Below, one piece after another: positions 57,358-64,000 of a DNA stretch of 64,000 nt. The position numbers and the translations under genes are program-made. The stretch is from Lathyrus oleraceus (taxonomy: Eukaryota; Streptophyta; Magnoliopsida; Fabales; Fabaceae): positions 367,905,877-367,969,876 of the forward strand of contig NC_066583.1 in NCBI RefSeq assembly GCF_024323335.1, in the 5' to 3' direction. Every line of letters begins with the position of its first letter. Position 1 is the stretch's first letter. The notes beneath the pieces were generated by a model. The model was given only the letters and a program-made list of their open reading frames with translations, was not told the origin of the DNA and searched no databases.

Positions 57358-59856
57358 CTAAGGGTTTGGAGGTTGAGGAAGTCTCTGAAGCAACATGGCA
57401 AACATGTTCTGGATGTTTTCATTCAGAGCATCTTGCTTGTCCATCCTGGCACGAAGCTCATTCTGATCTTTCTTGATCTCTTGCTGATCTTGCTTTATCT
57501 CTTTCAGAGTGTTAAGAATCAGAGGGATCGCAGAGGAAGACTCCCCCTGAATCAGAGCCTGCTGAGCTTCAGCTTCAGCAGCAGCTTGGGCTTCTGCATC
57601 TGCCTGAGCCTTGGCTTCAGCTTCCTTAATCCTTAGAAGTTCTGCTTCCTTTGCCAGTCGTTCTTCTTCTAACCTCTTTGCTTCTTCTTCAGCTTCCCTA
57701 GCCAATCTTTCTTCCTCTAATCTCTTGGCCTCAGCTTCTCTAGCCAGTCTCTCTTGGAGTCTTTCCTCAGAGTCTCTGATGTAGCCATTTCTGACTTGTT
57801 CAGAGATACTCTTCAGCCTATAAGACTCAGAGGTCATCCAACTAATGACTCTGTTCCAGTGTGTCCTAACAGATTTAGGATCATCACTAACTTCAGAGTT
57901 TTTAGCCAGAGACTTGATCTTCTGGACTGAGGCTTCTGCAACCTGTATAATGGCCTCCTCAAGGGTAGGTATGGTAAGTTCAGGTTCAGGTTCAGGTGAA
58001 TGAGGTGGAGAGTTTTGAGGGCTGAGATTTAGAGGTTGAGGTTCAGTTTGTTGAGGTTCAGATTCTGCTTGAAGTTCAGAATCTGCGTCTGGTTGAAGAC
58101 TGGGGGATGAAGCATATAGTGGATTTAGGTCTAATGGGTCAGAGTCTGGTCCAGGTACAGCGGGAATAAATGGTGGAGTGATATTAGAGGTGAAGGGATT
58201 AGATGGTTGAGTTTCAGAGGGTAAGGTTGTTGTTTGTTGTGGTGGAAGTGAAGTTTGGAGGGGTGAGGTTACTTCAGATTGTCGTGTGGGTTGTGGAGCG
58301 AAATTTTTAGCATAAATTTCAGCTATTGTTGGGGAGTTAGGGTCAGAGTGTTCTTGGTCAGAGGACTCTTGGTCAGAGAACTCTTGGTCAGAAGAAGGGG
58401 AAAGGTAAGGAGGTGATTCATATTCAGAGGATGAGGAAGAAGAAGTTTGTTTGTGAGTTTGTATAGGTTGAGAGGGAGGAATGAAGGTTCTAGCTATGTT
58501 TAGAACTGGTGTTGGTTGGGAGGTTCTGGTGATTGAGGGTGGGATTTCAGAGGTAGTGTATAAGGGGGGTGTTGTGAGAGGATGAGAAGAGGCCATCATA
58601 GGAACAGAAGTAGTAAGAGGAATAGACATACCAGAGGAGACATTCAGAGGTGCTGAAGCTTTGCTGCCAGAAGTTTCTCCAAGTCTGGCTTTCTTTGCTC
58701 TCCTTGCCTCAGCAGCTATCTGTTTCTCAGAGACACCTCTCTTGTATCTGACAAGATCTTCTACAGAGTCCAGACAGTCTTCAAGGCGGAAATCAGAAAT
58801 ATCAACGCCTTCATCCAGACGATCCTGAAGGTAGATAGCAATGGCATTCTTGGGTTCATTCTTGAAGAACCTGGCAAGGCCATGAGGCATCTTCCTCTGA
58901 TCTTTTAGAGATTCCCAGGTCACATCCATAGTGGGCTTGACTCTAATGTCTTTGATGATTCCCATACTCTTCAGGTTTCTGGCATTCAGAGGCTTTCCCA
59001 CATCAATTGCCAGATCATCCATACATCTGGTCTTCTCCAGATCATCTACTAAGCCATGCTCAATGAAGACATCAGAGAGCAATCTTCCCAGAGGAATGTA
59101 GGATCTGGGCTTCATATTATTCCTCGTTTCTCTGACTGAATCCCTCAGATACCTGAACAGGAGAGTAGGGAGGTTGATCTTGATACCCTTCTGAATGCAA
59201 TATAAGATGCATTTCTGATCAGCATTGATATAATCTGAAGAGTTGGAGGCTGGACGATGATGGATTGTTCCCAGAATAATCTTCAGCCAAACTCGGAGGT
59301 TCTGATGAAGCTCCTTGTTCTTAGAGGGGTTTCCTTCAACATTAGGTTTGAAGATTGTAGGGTTGATGACTTCAGTGATGCGTTTTGACCTTGGAGGAAT
59401 ATTGTAAATCCTTTTACCTCCAGCTTTCTCCATGTTTAGCAAGGAAGCAATTGATGCTTCAGTGATGACAATCTTCACACCCAGAACAAACGAGACAATG
59501 AACTGGTCATCAGCATCTGCACATCTCCAGAACTCCTTCACCAGAAGAGGATAGATTGGACCATACAATCTTTGGAAATAATTCTCCCATCCTTGTTGAC
59601 GCAGTTCTCCAGTTAAATCAACGCCATTTCTTCTCAAGTTCTCAAAATCTACCAGCGATTCACACAGTACATCTAAACCTTCAAAGGGAGTTGAAAGGTT
59701 TATGTGTTGTTCACGGTCAAGAATGTGAGGTTCTTTGTAGACTGGGGTCGTGGTAACGCCTGTAACAGTGGGTGTTTGAGTGTTTGAGGTTTGAGGATTA
59801 GAACTGGCTTCCATTTGTTGGGAGAAGTTAAAAACTTCTTGCTCTTGAGGATTCAT
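57358..59856 (-). CDS. Sirevirus env-like protein
   Basis: 832 residues from the preferred ATG at 59856 (MNPQEQEVFNFSQQMEASSN); the frame is open further up to 60075, adding 73 residues. A conserved globular N-terminal part (about residues 45-400) has WENYFQRLYGPIYPLLVKEF, FVLGVKIVITEASIASLLNM and KCILYCIQKGIKINLPTLLF. A long Pro/Ser/Thr/Gln-rich middle follows, then a strong coiled coil (repeated RLEEERLAREAEAKRL-type heptads and EIKQDQQEIKKDQNELRARM) near the C-terminus. Sireviruses of the SIRE1 group carry an ORF of this layout between pol and the 3' LTR; it is called env-like for its position, not for proven fusion activity. No clear membrane segment is visible in the 832-residue form; the 73-residue extension has one hydrophobic stretch. 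I prefer the shorter start because a TATA-like box and CT-rich leader lie just upstream. Confidence 0.8.
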   Translation of the reverse strand: MNPQEQEVFNFSQQMEASSNPQTSNTQTPTVTGVTTTPVYKEPHILDREQHINLSTPFEGLDVLCESLVDFENLRRNGVDLTGELRQQGWENYFQRLYGPIYPLLVKEFWRCADADDQFIVSFVLGVKIVITEASIASLLNMEKAGGKRIYNIPPRSKRITEVINPTIFKPNVEGNPSKNKELHQNLRVWLKIILGTIHHRPASNSSDYINADQKCILYCIQKGIKINLPTLLFRYLRDSVRETRNNMKPRSYIPLGRLLSDVFIEHGLVDDLEKTRCMDDLAIDVGKPLNARNLKSMGIIKDIRVKPTMDVTWESLKDQRKMPHGLARFFKNEPKNAIAIYLQDRLDEGVDISDFRLEDCLDSVEDLVRYKRGVSEKQIAAEARRAKKARLGETSGSKASAPLNVSSGMSIPLTTSVPMMASSHPLTTPPLYTTSEIPPSITRTSQPTPVLNIARTFIPPSQPIQTHKQTSSSSSSEYESPPYLSPSSDQEFSDQESSDQEHSDPNSPTIAEIYAKNFAPQPTRQSEVTSPLQTSLPPQQTTTLPSETQPSNPFTSNITPPFIPAVPGPDSDPLDLNPLYASSPSLQPDADSELQAESEPQQTEPQPLNLSPQNSPPHSPEPEPELTIPTLEEAIIQVAEASVQKIKSLAKNSEVSDDPKSVRTHWNRVISWMTSESYRLKSISEQVRNGYIRDSEERLQERLAREAEAKRLEEERLAREAEEEAKRLEEERLAKEAELLRIKEAEAKAQADAEAQAAAEAEAQQALIQGESSSAIPLILNTLKEIKQDQQEIKKDQNELRARMDKQDALNENIQNMFAMLLQRLPQPPNP

Positions 59857-59939
59857 GAAGAAAATTGATGAAGAAGATGAAGAACTGAAGGAGTTGCAGA
59901 GAAAAACTTCGAGAGAGGGTTTAGGGTTTAAGAGTGAGT

Positions 59940-59983
59940 GAAGAGTGATAAGTGTGTGAAATGTGAGAAAAGTGTTTATATAC
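59940..59983 (-). promoter_or_regulatory. Promoter-like leader of the env-like ORF
   Basis: On minus, GTATATAAAC (59974-59983) is followed about 30-40 bp later by ACACTTATCACTCTTCACTC and by CCCTAAACCCTCTCTCGAAG, like a plant TATA box and 5' leader, about 115 bp before the ATG at 59856. It suggests a separate transcript; not proven. Confidence 0.5.
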
Positions 59984-60345
59984 CTAAGTAAAAACGCATG
60001 CAAAACGACACACATACCAGCGTTAGACACAAAACTCAAAAAGGCACGCTTGGGGGAAAAATGATTACAGCTCATAAATGAACGTCTAATCCCACAGTTT
60101 GCACACTGCTCGAGGAAAACTCAAACGTCTGCCTTTTGAATTTCTTGACAGCTGTCTAGAAGTTCTAAAGTTTGACGCTTCAGAGTTCCACGCGTTGATG
60201 TATCTGATCTTCAGGAATACCAAGAGATTGGTTCTGAAGATTTCTAACTCAGATATCTTCTTAACAATGTAGAAGCATCAGAGTCAGAGGCAGAATCATA
60301 TTTGTTTTTATCAGAATCTTATTTTATATTTTTCAGAGCCATACT

Positions 60346-63300
60346 TCATTCAGGACAATTTTTAATGTTCAGATTTTCTAAGATGAAAAGAAATCTATCT
60401 TCAGCTAGAGGCTTAGTAAAGATATCTGCCCATTGATGTTCTGTATCAATGAACTTCAGCGTTACTATCCCTTTCTGAACATAGTCTCTAATAAAATGAT
60501 GTTTAATTTCTATGTGTTTGGCTCTGGAATGTAAAATAGGATTCTTACTCAAACAAATAGCAGCAGTATTATCACAAAAGATAGGAATGTTACTCTCAAA
60601 GATTTGAAGATCTTCTAGCTGATGTTTCATCCAGAGCATCTGAGTTGTGCACAGTGATGCTGAGATATATTCTGCTTCTGCAGTTGATAGAGCGATAGTT
60701 GACTGTCTTTTGCTAGCCCAGGAGATTAGATTGTTTCCCAGAAGCTGGCAATTTCCAGATGTGCTTTTTCGTTCTATTCTATCTCCTGCATAATCTGCAT
60801 CACAATAACCAGAAAGCCTATACTCTGATGTTTTCTCATACATCAGGCCCAGGTTAGGAGTTCCTTTCAGATACTTAAGAATTCTCTTAACAGCTGTTAA
60901 ATGAGATTCTCTAGGATCTGATTGGAATCTGGCACAAAGACAGACACTAAAGAGAATATCAGGACGAGTAGCAGTCAGATAGAGAAGAGAGCCTATCATA
61001 CCTCGATAGAGCTTCTGACAAACCTTGTTGCTTACCTCTTCCTTTTCCAGAATGCAAGTTGGATGCATGGGAGTCTTTGCAGAGTTGCATTCAGTCATGT
61101 CAAACTTCTTCAGAACGTCTTTAATGTACTTGCTTTGATGAATGTACGTGACTTCTGGAGTTTGATTGATTTGAATTCCCAGAAAGAACTTTAGTTCTTG
61201 CATTAGACTCATTTCAAATTCTGCCTGCATTAGCTTAGAAAATTCTTGGCAAACAGAGATATTAGCAGAACCAAAAATAATATCATCAACATAAATTTGG
61301 CATATCATGAGATCATTATTAAGGTTTTTACAGAAGAGTGTAGAATCAACTTTCCCTCTGATAAAATTTTGTTCCAGAAGAAAATTGCTCAGACGTTCAT
61401 ACCAAGCTCTGGGAGCTTGTTTAAGTCCATATAAAGATTTCTTAAGTTTGAAAACATGTTCTGGAAAGTTTGAATTTTCAAAGCCTGGAGGTTGGTTGAC
61501 ATACACTTCTTCTGAAATATAACCATTAAGAAATGCACTCTTGACATCCATTTGGTATAATTTGATAGAATGATTAATAGCAAAAGATACAAGAAGACGA
61601 ATAGACTCTAACCTTGCGACTGGAGCAAAAGTTTCATTATAATCAATACCTTCTTGTTGACTATAACCTTGAGCTACCAGTCGTGCTTTGTTTCTGACAA
61701 CTTCTCCTTTCTCGTTCAGTTTGTTTCTGAAAACCCATCTGGTTCCAATGACATGAGTGCCTCTGGGTTTAGGAACGAGATCCCAGACATCATTCTTGGA
61801 GAATTGATCTAACTCTTCTTGCATAGCTGCCACCCAATCATTATCTTGAAGAGCTTCATCACAGGACGTAGGCTCAATCAGAGACACTAGTCCCAGAGGA
61901 ATATCTTCAGAAGTTCTGAAGGTAGATCTGGTTCTAACAGGTTCATCTTTGTTTCCCAAAATCAAATCTTCAGATACGTTGCTACGACTCTTGACTTTCC
62001 TTGGAATTTCTGGAGATTTAATTTCTTCAGAGTCTGGAGTGACAGTTGCTTCTGGAGTTTTCTTAGATTCTACCAGAGTGATCTCTAAATCTGCAAACTT
62101 TTCAACTAGCTTTGACTTTTCAGGGTCAAGCTTATCATCAAATCTAACATGAATTGATTCCTCCACAATTTTGGTTTCTGTGTTGTATACTCTATAGCCT
62201 TTAGAGCGTTCTGAGTATCCTAACATAATACCTTTTTGTGCTTTGGAATCAAACTTGTTTAGATGTTCTTTAGTATTTAATATAAAACAAATGCATCCAA
62301 AAGGATGAAAATAAGAAATGTTGGGTTTTCTTCCCTTACACAGTTCATAGGGAGTCTTTTCCAGAATAGGTCTAATAGAGATTCTATTCTGAATGTAACA
62401 CGCTGTATTTACAGCTTCTGCCCAAAAGTGCTTTGCAACATTTGTTTCATTGATCATGGTTCTGGCCATTTCTTGGAGTGTCCTATTCTTCCTCTCTACA
62501 ACTCCATTTTGTTGTGGAGTTCTAGGGCAGGAGAAATCATGGGATATTCCATTAGAATCAAATAGTTCTTCAAAATCTTTATTTTCAAATTCTCCACCAT
62601 GATCACTTCTGACTCTAACAATTTTAGAGTCAAATTCTTTTTGCACTTTAGAACAGAAACTGGTGAATACAGAGTGAGACTCACTCTTGTGCTTTAGGAA
62701 TTTTACCCATGTCCAGCGGCTGTAATCATCAACGATTACTAGTCCATACTTCTTTCCATTGACTGATGCTGTTTTCACAGGACCAAATAAGTCAATGTGA
62801 AGAAGCTCCAGAGGCTTGGAGGTAGAAACAACATTTTTCTTTTTAAAAGATGTTTTTGAAAACTTTCCTTTCTGACAAGCTTCACACAGAGCATCTGAAG
62901 AAAACTTCAGTTTAGGTAAGCCTCTGACTAACTCAAGTTTAGTTAGCTGAGAAAGTTTTCTCATGCTAATGTGGCCTAAGCGTCTATGCCATACCCATTG
63001 CTCTTCGTGAACTGACATTAAACATTTAACATTTTGATCTTTTAAATCAGAAAGATTTATTTTATAAATGTTGTTTTTCCTCTTGCCTGTGAAAAGGACA
63101 GAGCCATCGTTCTGACTAATTGCTTTACACGTTTTTTGATTAAAGATTACATCATAACCGTTATCACTTAATTGACTTATGGATAACAAGTTATGCATTA
63201 ATCCTTCTACATAAAGAACATCAGATATAGAGGGAAGAGTACCGTTACCAATAGTTCCGGAGCCTCTGATCCTTCCTTTCTGATCTCCTCCGAAGCCTAC

Positions 63301-63426
63301 AAATCCAGCGTCTTTAAGTTCCAGGCTTTGGAACATAGACTTTCTTCCCGTCATATGTCGCGAGCATCCAGAGTCCAGGTACCATGACTGGTGTCTGAAC
63401 TTTGCTGCATAGGATATCTGCAACAT
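60346..63426 (-). CDS. Sirevirus pol (protease, integrase, RT, RNase H), intact frame
   Basis: 1026 residues without a stop. Protease SWYLDSGCSRHMTG (Asp at about 18); pre-integrase WVWHRRLGHISMRKLSQLTK with CEACQKGK; integrase LLHIDLFGPV, VIVDDYSRWTWVKFL, RSDHGGEFENKDFEEL and PRTPQQNGVVERKNRTLQEM; RT GTRWVFRNKLNEKGEVVRNK, DVKSAFLNGYISEEVYVNQP, YGLKQAPRAWYERL and CQIYVDDIIFGSAN; RNase H GYCDADYAGDRIERKSTSGN, STIALSTAEAEYISASLCTT and FCDNTAAICLSKNPILHSRA. All catalytic motifs look normal. The usual translation would come from a gag-pol precursor; gag is in a different frame here (see next entry). Confidence 0.93.
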   Translation of the reverse strand: MLQISYAAKFRHQSWYLDSGCSRHMTGRKSMFQSLELKDAGFVGFGGDQKGRIRGSGTIGNGTLPSISDVLYVEGLMHNLLSISQLSDNGYDVIFNQKTCKAISQNDGSVLFTGKRKNNIYKINLSDLKDQNVKCLMSVHEEQWVWHRRLGHISMRKLSQLTKLELVRGLPKLKFSSDALCEACQKGKFSKTSFKKKNVVSTSKPLELLHIDLFGPVKTASVNGKKYGLVIVDDYSRWTWVKFLKHKSESHSVFTSFCSKVQKEFDSKIVRVRSDHGGEFENKDFEELFDSNGISHDFSCPRTPQQNGVVERKNRTLQEMARTMINETNVAKHFWAEAVNTACYIQNRISIRPILEKTPYELCKGRKPNISYFHPFGCICFILNTKEHLNKFDSKAQKGIMLGYSERSKGYRVYNTETKIVEESIHVRFDDKLDPEKSKLVEKFADLEITLVESKKTPEATVTPDSEEIKSPEIPRKVKSRSNVSEDLILGNKDEPVRTRSTFRTSEDIPLGLVSLIEPTSCDEALQDNDWVAAMQEELDQFSKNDVWDLVPKPRGTHVIGTRWVFRNKLNEKGEVVRNKARLVAQGYSQQEGIDYNETFAPVARLESIRLLVSFAINHSIKLYQMDVKSAFLNGYISEEVYVNQPPGFENSNFPEHVFKLKKSLYGLKQAPRAWYERLSNFLLEQNFIRGKVDSTLFCKNLNNDLMICQIYVDDIIFGSANISVCQEFSKLMQAEFEMSLMQELKFFLGIQINQTPEVTYIHQSKYIKDVLKKFDMTECNSAKTPMHPTCILEKEEVSNKVCQKLYRGMIGSLLYLTATRPDILFSVCLCARFQSDPRESHLTAVKRILKYLKGTPNLGLMYEKTSEYRLSGYCDADYAGDRIERKSTSGNCQLLGNNLISWASKRQSTIALSTAEAEYISASLCTTQMLWMKHQLEDLQIFESNIPIFCDNTAAICLSKNPILHSRAKHIEIKHHFIRDYVQKGIVTLKFIDTEHQWADIFTKPLAEDRFLFILENLNIKNCPE

Positions 63427-63735
63427 AGATGATCTTATCTTTCGGTACCCAGAATCTCTTGGGTCCTTTCAGATTAGTTTTCCCAGAGTTTCTTACAACT
63501 TTGGGTCTTCTAGCATTTTTAAATTTGTGTTCTTGTGTGTGTGTGTAGTGGTATGAAAAAGGCGATTTAATTTGGTTACTGGTAGAGGTTTTATTTTCCT
63601 CAGAATCATACCCAATTCCCCTTTTATTATTCTGACCTACTCCATAAATCATGGATGCCATAATACTCCTATTTATCCCATTCTTCAGAAATTGTTGAAA
63701 GGCTTCTTCATATTTATAAATAATTTCATTTGAAG
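63314..63735 (-). pseudogene. C-terminal end of Sirevirus gag
   Basis: On minus from the junction: NEIIYKYEEAFQQFLKNGIN, ASMIYGVGQNNKRGIGYDSE and KTNLKGPKRFWVPKDKIIYV, typical of the gag C-terminus in Sireviruses. The frame overlaps pol by about 113 bases in another phase. The capsid and zinc-knuckle parts are missing; the fragment meets NLR sequence at 63735. Confidence 0.8.
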
Positions 63736-64000
63736 AGATGCTTCTATCAGCTGCTTGATATTTGCTCTCATTTTGAGACTTGTGTTGTCTTCTTGTGAAT
63801 CAGCCATTCTATCTGCTTTGTTGATGAAGTCTTGAATGCGTTCAAGTTCATCTTTCATTTCTGCAATTTCTGTTGGGACACCCCTAATCATGTTGACTGC
63901 CTCCTTTAATAATGGAAGCAAATGATCACGGGCTAGTGGAAGCAAGTTACTGAATTCATTATATTCAAAATCTTACTGAATTGAAGTTAGCATGCTCCAA
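63736..64000 (-). pseudogene. Second copy of the NLR CC-domain start
   Basis: 265 bases identical to 54583-54847 (offset 9153), encoding the same LARDHLLPLLKEAVNMIRG coiled coil up to IKQLIEAS, where it breaks into Sirevirus gag. It runs off the window edge. Confidence 0.93.

Larger units (their letters stand above)
55799..63735 (-). mobile_element. SIRE-type Sirevirus (Ty1-copia) with env-like gene, truncated in gag
   Basis: 3' LTR 55799-56877, two polypurine tracts, env-like ORF, pol, and the end of gag, all on minus, followed by an abrupt junction to NLR sequence at 63735/63736. The 5' LTR and most of gag are not in the window. Repeated AAAAAGGGGGAG tracts and an ORF between pol and the 3' LTR are hallmarks of Sireviruses such as soybean SIRE1. 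Pol is open throughout, so the element is fairly young. Confidence 0.9.

Noticed and set aside
57358..60075. Use of the upstream ATG at 60075 for the env-like protein
   Set aside because: The extra 73 residues overlap a TATA-like box and leader-like DNA, and the sequence from 59856 onward looks like the real protein start; the longer form is not excluded.
63314..63661. Separate host gene at the end of the Sirevirus
   Set aside because: Motifs match the gag C-terminus, and the last part is simply protease read in another frame.

Overview
This is nuclear DNA from a flowering plant, most likely a legume of the pea/vetch/lentil group. The evidence is the spliced host genes, plant LTR-retrotransposons of every major type, a Tat/Ogre-like giant element with 5.5-kb LTRs, a SIRE-type Sirevirus with an env-like ORF, and a CC-NBS-LRR locus. 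I cannot fix the species from the sequence alone. The window is gene-poor. One host gene looks intact: a 469-residue armadillo-repeat protein (17205-18614, minus). Everything else host-derived is a relic: the last exons of a DUF21/CBS-domain gene (15323-17014, plus), a decayed RPA1-like OB-fold gene (25094-27726, minus), and broken pieces of CC-NBS-LRR genes (27878-29351, 54127-54810 and 63736-64000 on minus; an LRR scrap on plus at 54949-55068).

Layout, left to right. 1-5750: an old Ty1-copia element on minus, full of stops. 6192-14416: a nearly pristine Ty3-gypsy chromovirus on minus with PBS, PPT, perfect TSD TTGCA, and two tryptophan-to-TGA stops in an otherwise open 1451-codon frame. 14417-17014: microsatellite hairpin, DUF21/CBS relic, and inside its introns a complete 356-bp TRIM (TSD AATAG) and a Stowaway-like MITE. 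17205-18614: ARM gene. 20115-24214: a 4.1-kb copia element on plus (TSD TAAGA) whose gag has been lost. 25094-27726: RPA1-like pseudogene. 27878-54810: one NLR pseudogene split in two by a copia element (29352-54126, TSD TTAAC), itself split by a 19.25-kb Ogre-like element (30868-50117, TSD AAAAC). 54949-55798: LRR scrap and copia 3' end. 55799-63735: a Sirevirus on minus, truncated on its gag side. 63736-64000: an exact 265-bp repeat of the NLR N-terminal region, offset by 9153 bp.

The insertion order can be read from the nesting and LTR divergence. The NLR already carried frameshifts or acquired them later; the copia entered it (LTRs differ by roughly 2% by eye), then the Ogre-like element entered the copia (LTRs differ by roughly 1% in the first 2 kb). 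The gypsy element is the youngest (three substitutions seen in about 1.83 kb of aligned LTR). The most interesting structures are the 24-bp tandem array in the 3' untranslated region of the Ogre-like element, tRNA-like Pol III boxes in its LTRs, palindrome arrays that differ in copy number between the two LTRs of the gypsy element, an env-like ORF with its own promoter-like leader, and the exact 9.15-kb-spaced duplication, which is either a recent tandem duplication or an assembly artefact. I found no clearly new biological system.
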